A stretch of DNA of 64,000 bases from Citrus sinensis (GCF_022201045.2 NC_068560.1:33691001-33755000); one strand, 5' to 3'. Counted from the stretch's first letter, positions 46,726 through 58,996 are shown. Made by a program: numbers and translations. The notes: a model not told the origin generated them from the sequence alone.

Positions 46726-49700
46726 AATCTTGAAATTAATCTTGTATTATTTTGTGTAGTATCCGAACCTCTCGATCGTTTTATAAATTAATCATGCTTA
46801 TCAATCAATGTTTGTACCGTCAAAAACGTTCGGATTCACTTGATGTTAATAAATATGTTTCTTAAAACGAACAAGATCATCATAATAAATTAATAATATC
46901 GTGTGTGTGTCTGTATGTATGTGTGTATATATATATATATATATGAACTAACTATGATGGAGTTTTAACTAATCAACTTGCTTAGCCCCATGGACTTATG
47001 AGTTGGACAAGAATATGATTGACTTACTTACAAGGTATGACGTTATTTATAAAATAAAGAAATGAAAGGATTTTGCTTGAACATTAATTAATCCTTTTGG
47101 TTTCTTGTATTGGTTAAAATAAAAACATGTGAATTGTACAACTGGCATGATGATTATTATATGTCCAATGTTATGTTGTGTAAAGCAAAAATTGTAAAAG
47201 AATGGGCGTTAATCCAGGTGATTATTTAAAGCTTAATAAGTCTTGATACATTTATCTCTCGGAATTAAATTTGACTCATTCATGTCTAAGAAATAATAAT
47301 TGTGTATGCATATATTTCAATGGTTGCACTACACACGCTGACTCTAACGAAATTTAACAAAAGCAAATTAAAGTTTGTTTAAAAGAATAACGATCTAAGA
47401 GGTGATTGAATAAAATTTCAAATCGATATACCGAATGTAGCTTGCAACTACATCAGCATACTATCTATTGAGTCTTTTTTTTTTGGGGTTATTATTATTA
47501 TTATTATTATTTAGGATTTAAAGCAACTAAAAAGTCAAATTAATAGGCTTAATTAAAATACTTGAAAATTTGTATTTAAAATAAAGGTGGCGCTATTTGC
47601 ATTCTAGGAGATACTCTAAGCACCCTTTCACTTAGTGTGCTCATTTGATGAATTCTAAAATTTTTATTTTTACTGAGTACACTCTTAAAATACCAAACCA
47701 GTCATTTTTGTATATATGTTATTTTCACTCAACACCCAAAAAATAACTATTTACTGCTGATTGCTGGATAAGCTTGTTTCATATCAATTGCAAAAAGATG
47801 ATCATCCCTTTTCATCTTATCACATATGAATATTGGAACTTATTTCAATTTAAAATGTTTGTAACTTTAAAAGCATCAATTGATTTTACTAAGCAATCCA
47901 TTGATTTTGCAAAACAAGAAGAATAAAATTTTCCTTCTTGCCTCTTACTCAAAATGAAAGAATGCCAGAAGTTTGATTTCTATTAAAGAAATTAATTGTA
48001 AAATAAAATAATTATTATGATATTAGAATTCGATGCCCAATTTGATGAAATTGAGAAAAACAAAATCTGGGTCTATGATGTGGGTTTAGTAAATAAGTGT
48101 CGAGATAGTGTATTTTGCTTGGTTGCACTTAATAGTAAATCACATTGTGGATATTTTAATAATATAAAATTTTATTAAAATATAATATTCAAAAGTAATT
48201 TGTATAGCTCAAATTTGATATGGAAAAGCTCATATTGATTAGCAAAACAAACAAAAGAGGACAATCAATAAACATAGCTCAAATTTGGGTATATTTACTA
48301 AATTGTACCGATAATAGAGTCCTAAAGGCAATGATTAATTAATTGATTGAATATACGAAAATCCCGCTCCAATTTCATCGTCACCTGAACAGAACAACAA
48401 TTCTAAGCATTGATAGACCTACAAAAACGACAATTATGCATACAAACAAGCTATCCTAATTAGCTAATTACGGGCGTAAAAAAAGTAGTCGCCATATCCC
48501 AAAAGCACCAAGTTGGTGCGTGGCCAAACAAATTCAGAAGAATTTTATATTATCTTCTTTCATCAAAAAGAATATTTTTAATGTCATATCGAATCGACAT
48601 CCCATCGAATATCAATCATGTTACCCTCCATTGATTAGAAGAAAATGTATTTGGACGAATAACAGTGACTAGTTCATTCACTAGAAGCACTGTTTGATAG
48701 GTAAAATTATATAGGTTTTGTCTGTGTTTGTTTGTTTGTTCCCTTTGTGGAAGATAGATAAAGCAAAAGAAGTGGAGGATACACACGCAAAGAAGAGAAA
48801 CCATTAAAATTCTGATCGATCGATGAACACTAATAATTAAGATTGCATGAGTTTCTTCCTTTTTTCGGACCTACCACTCATGCATTTTCGTTTTTGGCCA
48901 GCAAAGATGACTCATGAATTTGCTTTATTGACAAATTACATTTTTTGTTACCATGAACATGATCACATAAATCGGTAAAGTTTTAGTTCATTCGATCAAT
49001 GCCCCTTGCGTTCTCAAACGTGTCCACCACCTCACGTCTTCATGTTGAAGCTGCGAATAAATATGATAATATCACAAGAACAAGTTAACTCACTCAATGA
49101 TTCAATCATTAATCTTTAATATGATAAAGCTTAAATTTTCTTATTTACACGTTAGATATAACACATAGATGATAACACCTGATAATGTTAGTCTGTTGTA
49201 TCATTTCTATTAAATTCTGGCCACGTGTGTTCAAGGGGCTTGGCTCTATATTTCCCTTTTTGGTTTTTATCGTGCGGTGCTCGTGGTGCAAATTAACTTG
49301 CGGCTGATCAATTATATTGGCAGTTTGAATTCAGGGTCAGTCTCCAAAGCTGATTAATTTATCATTTAATATTTCTTCAATCCACAGATGTTAGTGGGTT
49401 ATAATAAATGTTTTGATTGGTTGTTAGATGATAAGACTGGCCAAAGATGGAATTATAAACAGGGCGAAGGGGCCATCAACTTCAACCGGTTACGTTGATG
49501 GGAAATTTTTTATAGGATTAAAAAGGTTGTTTAATCTTTTTTCAATTATGAATGCCTCAATATGTTTCAAGTTGCATTTTGTATTATATTGTAGAACTGG
49601 AGAAGGTGGTTGAATGAGTTGACGGACCATGTCGTTGAAAACAAAGAGAAAAATCGATTGCTCCCTATTTACACCATTTTTTGTTAAATTATTTTTCATC

Positions 49701-50019
49701 CGTTACCTTTAAACGAAATTGAACACATTATCGGCGGACCTAGACACTTAAATTAGGGGATATTTAAATTAAAAATTTTTAATTTAATTTGAGGTTTTTT
49801 TATTGTTTACTTAAACACATTTAAAATCTTAAAAATTTAAATGATATTGTTTTTAAAATTTAAAAATGATAGTAATAAATTATTTATTTTAAATACCAGA
49901 ATTCATTGTGACCGCATTTTTGAAAACATATTTTTTATAAAATTATATAGTTACTGAGATTTGAATCAAGTCTCTAAATTAGTAAATAACATTCTTATCG
50001 CTAAATCATGAGTATTTTG

Positions 50020-50020
<1 letters not shown>

Positions 50021-50052
<32 letters not shown>
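50021..50052. repeat. TA dinucleotide microsatellite
   Basis: About 16 uninterrupted TA units. Likely polymorphic. Confidence 0.9.
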
Positions 50053-50056
<4 letters not shown>

Positions 50057-50892
50057 GCTTAAAATCTTCATATTTATCTTTTTCAGAAGGAGTTTAATCT
50101 TTATATTTATCTTTTTCAAAAGGGGTTTAAGGCGCATTTAAAAGAAAAAAAAATAATGGCCCAGGAGAGGCTTTAGCGTGTCCACCCATGAGCACATGTG
50201 TGTTCATAAATAAGGGTCTCTTTGAAATTGTTTTTTTTTATAAATTCTTTTTTTAAAATCACCTCATCCTACAACACATTTTGAGAGGAGGGAGTAACTT
50301 TTTAAAATTTGATTTTGAGAATTATTTTTATACATAATATAATTATATATATATATCTTCATATATATATTATAAAAATATAAATTTATCCTTATTAATT
50401 ATGAAATAAAATTATTAACTTTAAATAAATTATTATTATTACCAATTATATTGAGATAACAAAATAAAAAATATAAAAATATAAATATTTATTTTAGTTA
50501 CAAATTATCATATGTACACAATAAAAAATATTTTATAAATGTTTAAATAAATTTAATTTAACATTATGTCTAATTTTAATAGTAAGATTTTATAATTATT
50601 TTTAAAATTTACAGCACATTTAAAAATAAATTTTGCTAAACATTTAATTGATTTTTGTTCAAAACTAATTATTTCTACCGTACAACTAATATTAATTATT
50701 TTTAAATTCTAGAAGAATACTAAACTGACCCTAACACACCACATGAACCAATTGTGAAAACGAAAGTGAATAACAATTTTTTTTTCCAATTTTCAATCTA
50801 TTTTCAGATTTATAATTTCTCTACATACGCTTTTTTTAAAATTTTATTGTTATTAATATTACATCAGGAATTACAATTGATATATACATCAG

Positions 50893-51095
50893 ATTCATCA
50901 AATTCTTTAAATCCTCTCTAATACTCGAGAGTACATACTCCACTCACATTTCATAAACGAGAGAATATTTTCATTTAATTTTCTGATAATTAAGGAATAA
51001 TAAAAAATTAATCTCTATAAAACTCTTATAGGGATTCAAACTTTTACTTTCACTATTATAAGTGTAAGAATTCTCTTTATTGAACTAAATGCTAT
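50893..51095 (-). mobile_element. tRNA-derived SINE copy (family 2, copy B)
   Basis: Read on the minus strand: degenerate Box A (TAGTTCAATAA) and Box B-like AGTTTGAATCCC, then the same body as copy A at 2490-2715, including an ATTATCAGAAAATTAAATG-type stretch where copy A has the TTATTTAATAATTG palindrome. It shares the AAATTCTTTAAATCCTCTC end with copy C. Ends are approximate. Confidence 0.5.
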
Positions 51096-51221
51096 TGCAA
51101 GTCATGGTTTTTTTTTTTTTGAATACTGTTATACAGGACTGTAAGTATTATAATTAATATTTACAAACAGATTCTACAATTGGGATATTCTTCGTGGCAT
51201 GTACTTCTCTGAAGCGCTGCC

Positions 51222-51392
51222 CAAATTCTTCAAACCCTCTCAAATATTCGAGGGTTGTTCACTCTACTCACATTTCTTAAAGAATAGACTGACTCCAGTC
51301 AATTATTTAATAATTGAGAAAGAATTATAAATAAATCCCATAAATATTTTTATGAAGATTCCAACCTTTACACTCGTTATTGCAAGTCATGT
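51222..51392 (-). mobile_element. SINE copy (family 2, copy C), 5'-truncated
   Basis: Closest to copy A: shared blocks include TCAAATATTCGAG, AATAGACTGACTCCA and TCAATTATTTAATAATTGAG. It keeps a Box B-like sequence but seems to lack Box A, so it is a 5'-truncated copy (minus orientation). It lies about 130 bp from copy B in the same orientation. Confidence 0.5.
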
Positions 51393-51653
51393 TAAAGATG
51401 CAAAAACCGGAAGAGAGCCTTTGGAATTGCTTTAAGGTGCGGCTTCGGTTTTAAACAAAAGAACCTTCTACACACAAATAGGAGGAACTCTCCTCCACTA
51501 ACTATTATTCTCTAATTTCTGACCTTTTTCATTTTTTTAATTATTCCTTGCAGTATTCATTTGAGGGCCAATAACTTACGAATCCTTAAACTTTTACATT
51601 TTTTCAAAGAATAGCATGAATTTTTCATTTGTATCAAGTTCGTCCCTAAGCTC

Positions 51654-52016
51654 TAAGGATGACAATTTTTCCTGATGAAATGGAATTGAGACATATTTTT
51701 ATCCCATAAAAAAATTTAGAGACGGGAGTGAGACATTTTTTTATCCCAAATACATATACGGGACGGGAGTGAAATTGACAAATTTCATCCCATCTGCCAA
51801 TCCCATCCCATCTCATTGCCGATTAAGAATATAAATTTTTCCAATTGGGATGGGATCCTGCAGGATCCCATCTCTTTTGGAACGAGATTATGACATATTT
51901 TTATCCAAAAAAAATTATAATAAAAAGATTTTGATATTTTTTCATCCCACTTACATATATGGGACGGGACTGGGATTGGTAAATCCCATCACATCCCGTC
52001 CCATTACCAACCCTAG
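51654..52016. mobile_element. hAT-like MITE with perfect 24-bp palindrome
   Basis: About 363 bp. The ends TAAGGATGACAAT and, in reverse complement, CTAGGGTTGGTAAT are matching imperfect terminal repeats. Flanks are TAAGCTC at 51647-51653 and 52017-52023, close to the 8-bp duplication typical of hAT elements (the eighth base differs). Many GGGACGGGA and ATCCCATCCC motifs repeat inside, as in hAT subterminal regions. At 51849-51872 is a perfect 24-bp palindrome centred on CTGCAG. No transposase. Confidence 0.65.
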
Positions 52017-52529
52017 TAAGCTCCTTGTTAAACGACCAAAATACTCTTAATTGTTGCTTTGGATGATCTCCAAACATGGCAAGTGTAATATGGTCATTAT
52101 GCGATGGGACCTATTTGATGTAAATGTGAATATTATGTTACAATTTAACTATTATACCAATTAAGGAATCTATTATTATAAATTGTTCTCACTTTGTGCT
52201 AGTGATTAGCGTCTGATTCTCTTCTTGCTTGTGTTGACCGACTGCACCTCACCACGAATTCGGATCACGATCAAATGCACGAAAACGCAACATGGCCCCA
52301 CTTTTACGTGGGACCTACCTCTTTTAACATCGCATCAACCTCGCAGATCATCGACACGTGGCGGAATACGCGTCGATAATCCTCTGCCCCGTTTCTCCCT
52401 CCTTTTTTTTTTCTTTTTTTTTTCCCTCCTTCATGTGTCTTGTTATTAATACTCTGTCATTACCCCCTGTCCAATCTCTATTAGCTTCATAAATCCTCTC
52501 GAGAACGCACAAACTATTTTTAGAAAGAG

Positions 52530-53085
52530 GTATGTTCAAAATTTTAATTTTAGTACCGTCATTAATTCATTTTTGTGCCTATATATGATCACATATTCGT
52601 GAATGAATTTTCTTTTAATTTCCCATTTTCTGTAAAATAATAATGAGTCTCATCAAATAAAAAACATTCTTTGTTTTCCAGTCAGAGTCGGTTGATATTT
52701 TCTAATACCAAATGAGAATTTAACTGTTTTTTTCCTGGTTTAATTAACGTTTCATTGATAATTTCTATTAAATTGAGCCCAAAAAAGAAGGAAAAAAAAC
52801 TTTTGCAGTTTCTCTTTGGAATTGAGCCTAATTCAAGCAAATTGTAATTTATCATATTTTGTTCAAAAGGGTATCTCTGTTGATTCTAAATAAAGGTTTT
52901 GTTGTTAATTCCTTGAATTTTTTAAATTTCAAATTCAATTATGGTTATTTGTTATTGTTTTGATGATCTATGTGTTAGATGCTGTGGAGTCCTTTAGTTT
53001 CTTGACACATGGTAGTGTTTGGTCTCGTCAAATGAATTCGTTGTCGTTTTATTGGGTTCGTGGTACTTGCAATAACCTTATCCCT

Positions 53086-53125
<40 letters not shown>

Positions 53126-53127
53126 AG
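52530..53127 (+). other. Proposed 5' UTR intron of the SKP2 gene
   Basis: Donor AAGAG/gtatgttc follows a short leader exon that ends at 52529; acceptor ctctacag ends at 53127, 75 bases before the ATG at 53203. The polypyrimidine tract of the acceptor is a pure (TC)n microsatellite at about 53091-53123. Proposed from splice consensus. Confidence 0.55.
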
Positions 53128-53202
53128 CAGATATAAAGGAATCGGCAATCGTAAGAAGGCAAACAAATTGTATACTTCAGTTAAGGCGGTGCTGTGTCAA
53201 GA

Positions 53203-55278
53203 ATGGTGGGAGAAGCAACAAATTTGAGTAGTGAGGACTTGAACTTGTGCTTTGAGAAGATGATGATGGCTGGTGCTGGTGCTGATAGAGCTGGCGGTGT
53301 GAAAATGGATGGCGTGGTGATCACTGAGTGGAAAGATATTCCCATGGAGCTACTGTTGAGGATTCTTTCGCTTGTTGATGAACCAACGGTGATTGTGGCT
53401 TCTGGGGTTTGTAGTGGATGGAGGGATGCCATTTGCTTGGGTCTCACCCATCTGTCCCTCTCTTGGTGTGTTTAATTTTTTATTTCACAAAAATTTTTTG
53501 TTTGTGACGCTGTTTGTTTGTATGTTTGCATCTTTTATGTATGTTAGGGTTTTAGCTCTCAGGAAAGGAAATTTTACTGATACATTTGTTTTATGAAACT
53601 ATTTTAGCTCTCAGGAAAAGAAATTTTACTGATACATATGTTTTGTGAAACTATGCAAGATGGCTTTTCCTGGTTTTTGATTAATTCATGCGTTCGGATT
53701 TTCTGTTTAGGCAGAGCCTAGCTTGTGTAAGGCATCTTGTGAAGTTGATAACAACAGACTGAATGATATCATTGTGTTTTAGTTTCTTCTGATGAGAAGT
53801 TTCCTGATAGATTATTCTACTTGCTAATCATCAGCTGCCACTATCTTTGTCCTCAGGTGCAAGAACAACATGAACAACTTGGTTCTGTCTCTTGCTCCTA
53901 AGCTCACGAAATTGCAAACTTTGGTGCTGCGTCAAGACAAGCCACAACTTGAGGATAACGCAGTTGAGGCTATAGCAAATTCTTGCCATGATTTGCAGGA
54001 CCTGGACCTTAGCAAAAGCTTCAAGCTTAGTGACCGGTCCTTGTATGCCCTGGCTCATGGTTGTCCCAATCTCACTAGACTCAACATCAGTGGTTGTACA
54101 TCGTTTAGCGATCATGCCCTTGCATACCTCTGTGGTTTTTGCCGGAAATTGAAAATTTTAAATCTTTGTGGATGTGTAAAAGCTGCAACTGATTATGCAT
54201 TGCAGGTATAAACAAAACGTTTACCTATGTTGTTCTGTTTGCCTTTTAAGAAGTGAAACAGTTCTGTTAAGCTACAAGGTTATGTGCAGGCTATTGGGCG
54301 TAACTGTAATCAGTTGCAGTCTTTAAATCTGGGATGGTGTGAGGATGTTGGTGATGTAGGAGTCATGAATTTAGCATATGGATGCCCTGATCTCAGATCC
54401 CTGGACTTGTGTGGCTGTGTATGTATAACAGGTATTTCATCTGCTGATGTGATTATAAGGCCTTCTAGAAACTGTTGTGTAGTTAAACGCGAGTGTTCAA
54501 TTGGTTGCTTTATTTAATTGTATATATGATTCCTTTCTTTTCCAAGGGAATGGCGGTTCTATTCAACAATAGATTCCTAATTCTTGGGGATATATGCACC
54601 ATTTTCTCTGGAAAACATTAAGGTTTTGCAGTCTTAAGTCTTGATGTAGCTTGTAGAAAAGCTGGGAAAACATTAAGGTTCCCCCCTCCCCCCTTCTTTT
54701 TCAGTTTAATATTTAACATTTTTAGGATAATACTCGGCATCCATTTGGAGGTATTGTACATGAGAAAGATGATCCATTGACCCTGGTTTTAATGCAAAAA
54801 GTTTATAGCTTTTCAGTGGTAGCTAATGAATGAAAATAGTTGTTGAGTTGAAGTTCATTCAGCATGTTTTGGCGGGAAATGCTTACCTCTATACGATTTT
54901 ATTGCAGATGATAGTGTGATTGCTTTGGCAAATGGGTGTCCCCATTTGAGATCCCTTGGTCTGTACTATTGTCGCAACATCACAGACCGAGCAATATATT
55001 CACTTGCCCAAAGCGGAGTGAAGAACAAACCTGGAATTTGGGAATCTATGAAAGGTAGGTATGATGAGGAAGGGCTTCAGAGTCTTAATATCAGCCAGTG
55101 TACAGCTCTCACCCCTCCAGCTGTCCAGGCACTTTGTGATACATTTCCTGCGCTTCACACCTGCTCTGGTAGGCATTCCCTCGTCATGAGTGGATGCTTG
55201 AATTTGACGTCCGTGCATTGCGTTTGCGCCGGCCAATCACACCGCACAGCTAGCTCTATTCCTCACCCAGCTCATTGA
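53203..55278 (+). CDS. SKP2B: F-box/LRR protein SKP2A/SKP2B
   Basis: Four exons: 53203-53465, 53857-54205, 54290-54431, 54908-55278; 374 aa; all GT-AG. ATG 53203 starts MVGEATNLSSEDLN. The F-box is at about 41-80 (TEWKDIPMELLLRILSLVDE), followed by about eight to nine cysteine-containing LRRs (for example LNLCGCVKAATDYAL, LNLGWCEDVGDVGV) and the family-specific tail SGRHSLVMSGCLNLTSVHC. The F-box binds SKP1/ASK in an SCF ubiquitin ligase and the LRRs choose the substrate. Arabidopsis SKP2A/B act on cell-cycle factors (E2FC/DPB, KRP1) and SKP2A binds auxin. Usual length about 360 aa, so this is full length. Symbol chosen for synteny with the ACR3 and DnaJ neighbours; SKP2A is equally possible on sequence. 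A leader intron is proposed upstream. Convergent with the DnaJ gene. Confidence 0.93.
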
Positions 55279-55988
55279 ACAGTGCAGACTTCAAGCTGGT
55301 TTGTTTGAGAGCCCAGAGATATGAGCGTTCTTGACTGTACATATGGTTGTGTTAAAAGTTAAAGAGACTGTTAGGCTGCTTCTAGCGGTCTTGTTTATTT
55401 CATTTTATTTTTTTTTGTAATGTCAGGGCTATGTTTTGGATGGTTATGGACAACATTAGAGAAATATAGGCCTTTGTTCAGACAGGCCATATAAATAACC
55501 AAAAACGAATCATATGCTGGAAGTGTTTACTGTGAACTTGTTTCCGCCCAGGAATGTCCAGGCTCACTTCATCTTAAAGGAGCTGAATTACGAATTATAG
55601 TTTCCTCTAAGGTAGATCTCTGCATATGAATAAAAATTTCAGTAATATCAATTGAAAACCATTGGAGTCGAAAAGAGAATTCAGTAGTAATGGAGATTGG
55701 AGACTGATGAATGATCAGTCTTCACTATTGATATATTGACCTTTTCTGTAAAGAGTTTTATATGCACACAGAGAGTTTAAATGGTGCATTCTTATATTCG
55801 TAAAGTGTGATACAAGAGAATTCCTGGTTTGTGCCAATTTCTGCTGTAAACAAATCTTCAGCTCAATTTGATATTTTTACCCAAAAAAACTCATCATCTC
55901 ACAGGAGGAATGCAAATTATTGCGAGCAGATCAGTTTGGGAGCAACACAATTCAATTTGTCTGTATGTTGCTACCACCACTCCATGCA
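55279..55988. other. Convergent intergenic spacer (SKP2 and DnaJ 3' ends)
   Basis: About 710 bp shared by the 3' UTRs of two genes that face each other. No coding region or repeat recognised. If both UTRs are normal length, the transcripts may approach or overlap, making antisense pairs possible (inference). Confidence 0.5.
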
Positions 55989-58526
55989 TCATTTGCTTTT
56001 ATATATGATTTCATCATCATCAACATCAAATGCCGGATTGCAGAGGCATCTGAAGAGTCTTCCAATACCCTGAAAAATGAGAAAGTAAAAGCCAATGAAA
56101 TAATTTACTCAGCTTCACAGAATGTTTGTACGCTTTAATAGAGCATTGTCGATGATCTTAATGAGTACTGAAACATGCCTGAGTGAGTAGAGGAGTTCGA
56201 TAGGAAAGTGCCCTTGGTGAATCGTCTTCGCTACTGCTGTCAGAACTATTCCCATCGTCGTCTGTGTCAGCGGCGTTCTTCTTCCTTGATGTTCCAGCAT
56301 TCTCTGTTTGCTTGTCCTACCGAAAGAAGTTCAGAAATGCATTTTATACACGGCACAGTTGCACTGAAATTAGTATCACAAGTAGAACTGTACCTGGAAT
56401 ATCTTCCCCAGAGTTTTCAGAGCCACAGCGCGAGCTTTAAGTTCTTCCTTCCTAACATTGTTTTCCTTCAGCACCTGCAAACAAATTTAAAACCGTAAGT
56501 AATAGAGACCCTTTACCATCACTCAGCAAAAGAATCAGGAACTTACCATTTGGCAGACATGTAAAAGAGTAACTTCAATATCAACAACATTCAATTTCCA
56601 CAATGAGTTCATCAATGTTTCTTTGTTTAACCGGATATGTGTTTCAACATCATTTTCAGGTCCACTACCATCCACTTTAAATTGCCGGCGAATGTCTTCC
56701 TGAAGTTGCAGCAATTGAAAAGCTCCTGGAAATTTGTAACATAATTTAGTGAAAAGTGAATTTCCTAAGCAAAACTCTTGATACTCAGATGGAGGCGTGT
56801 AGTGTGATACCTTTAGCTGCAGTGATCTGTGACTTCCAAAAGTGACCCTTATTGCGAACCCACTCAGCCACAAATGGCACACCAAGATAAAGGGCTTTTT
56901 TCCCAAGCTCCTGCGCTGCCTGTCTAGAGTAGATGTAACCAATTGTGTGCAGAATATCCACTCCAAAGGCTGTTTCTCAAGGCAGGTGAAATTAGTTAGA
57001 AATTTAGAATCATCATTCACCGAGTAAAGATGGTGATTGCCTTCAGTATGTCTTTGGTGTTCACATACAAAATTGAAGCGCACTATTAGCACTAATGAAT
57101 GATTAAATACGTCTACTGTTAATCTGTTATAATGAATAGCTTTGTGATTTGAAGTTGGAAGATGAGAACACAAATGCATGGTAATGGAAAACTGAGTATA
57201 ATCAGCTATGGCTATCTTGATTTACCGACAGCAGACATCCGTTTGCCTTCTGATTCTGCACGCTGTAAGAATCCATCTTTGTCACCTCGAACATATTGGT
57301 TAAGAAAATCTTTCAGCAATCTTGCTAGCCTTTCTTCCCTTTCCCTCTGGACAACCTACAACATATAGTCACTGTCTGTAAGTGCTACTTATATCTTGCT
57401 AAAATGTTTGAAGATATACCTGAAAGTTAAAAGGCATAGGAATATAAAACGACATTTAAACACACTTGCCTTCAATTTATCATTTAGTTTTTCAGGGTTG
57501 TCACTTTCCCGAGCTAATTCAGTAGAAGCCATGGATGCCACTGCTAAATGTCCAATGTAATCCTCAAATAATTCACTTCCAAATAGAAGAGCAAAGACTG
57601 CTGTTGGGTCAAGCATTGTTTCCCTGAGATACAGAAGGCATCAATTATTAGAAGAGCAGAATCACTATAGGAAGTAAAAAGAAGAATTTATGCCGTGCCT
57701 TCAGCGAATAAACAAAAAATTTGTTCGCTGATTTTCAATATCATATTCTAAGGGAAAAAGCTGGTACCCTTGTGCCAATGTACATTATTCTTTAATGTTC
57801 TTGATAGAACATGGCCTATTAAAGTCTTAAACAGGAAACACCAAATGATACACCCAATAATACAAGGTGTAAACAGATGTGTAAAAGATATACCTAGATA
57901 TGCTGTACTTTCCATTTTTGTCATATGCCTCTCGTTGAAATGGATCACTTAGAACTTGATAAGCTTCACCAAGTACCTGAACGAATAAGGGAGTAATACT
58001 ACAATAATTCTGGGGAAGAACATAGAAGGAACTGTCACCATCGATCTCATTTCACTTAAGACAGCAATATGAGCTTAGAACTTGCCTGGAATCTTTCAGC
58101 AGCCTGAGGGTCATTTGGATTTTTATCTGGATGGACTTGCCTTGCCTGCAACAATGATTGTAATCACATCCCGATTATATTCTTGGAAAGTAAAATGTAT
58201 AGTGAACTAAATTTCAAAAGAAAAGGCATGACTAATAAAAAGGGCACCAAAAAGATTAGAACACAAGATTGCAGAAACCCTGTGACTCCGTAGGTCCTGT
58301 GATCTTAAACAATCAAGTGTTTGATATCCTTTTTAAAGTTCAATTTAACAATTAGTTCATTCGTCAACTTGATCACCATAAAGACTCCAAAACCGTTGGA
58401 AATCAATAAGAAAAATTGTAACAATAAATAGCAAAACACCTTAAGATAATAAGCCTTGCGAATTTCTTCCTCAGAAGCTGAAGGATTGACACCAAGAATG
58501 TCATAGTACTCAGTTTCCTTCACCAT
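55989..58526 (-). CDS. J-protein with DnaJ-X domain, At1g77020-like
   Basis: Ten exons, minus: 58440-58526, 58086-58145, 57894-57976, 57470-57623, 57226-57355, 56811-56969, 56547-56725, 56394-56474, 56179-56316, 55989-56069; 383 aa. J domain at about 4-73, starting [20 protein letters not shown], with HPD at 34-36, so it can stimulate Hsp70 ATPase. The DnaJ-X region runs from about 77 to 300 ([40 protein letters not shown]). No Cys-rich zinc finger, no signal peptide. An acidic Asp/Ser stretch precedes a conserved tail [20 protein letters not shown] ending in YKSK. Introns 2, 4 and 9 begin with GC, not GT (CAG/gcaagt, AAG/gcaagt, CAG/gcatgt); the six others are GT-AG. Each GC join keeps frame and family sequence. 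Leader on the minus strand is CT-rich (58650-58700). Confidence 0.9.
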
Positions 58527-58996
58527 TCTTGATGAATTATCTTGATCTTGATCTTGTCTTGTGGCAAGCCAGGGCTTTTCTAAGGAGTATATTCAGAAAA
58601 AATCTTTTGAATGTGAAAAGATCAAAAGAAAGAGAATATTATGATGATAAAAGTGAGTGTGTTTGTAAAAGAGAGAGATAGAGAGAGAGAAAGAGAGAAT
58701 GGACATGTTTGAGCCCCACGAGCTTCTCTTGCCTTTCCAGTTCTCCACACCAATAAACTAATGCCCGGAAATGCTTTTTCGCGGGAGCAAAACAGTTTTT
58801 TAACTGTCACTGGGTGGCGCTTATGATTCTAGTTTTTGTTCAAATTGCTTTTCAAGTCATCAGACCTGTCTCTAGGCCGCCTGTGGGCCTTCTTATTGTG
58901 AGAATCAGTTCCTTCTGGATCCAACTATGTGATGGGCTTAATTGAGTGGCGCTTAATTTGCTTCATTGTGGGCTTATATAAAAAAATTCCAAAAAA
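58527..58996. other. Promoter/leader of the DnaJ gene and tRNA 3' flank
   Basis: Contains the CT-rich leader of the minus-strand DnaJ gene (GA repeats at 58660-58697 on the plus strand) and the T-run that ends tRNA-Gln transcription (A-run at 58991-58997 on the plus strand). No protein-coding region. Confidence 0.5.

Larger units (their letters stand above)
45953..52529. other. Intergenic 6.6 kb, repeat-rich, plus SKP2 leader start
   Basis: Holds the ACR 3' UTR, one full-length SINE (46376-46725), two further SINE copies (50893-51095 and 51222-51392), a hAT-like MITE (51654-52016), a TA microsatellite (50021-50052) and a TTA run (47487-47512). No protein-coding gene recognised. The last 200 bp is the promoter and first leader exon of the SKP2 gene. 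Confidence 0.55.

Noticed and set aside
56535-57179. 214-codon minus-strand open frame through DnaJ exons 6 and 7
   Set aside because: It reads across introns in a mixed frame; the spliced DnaJ model explains the conserved parts.
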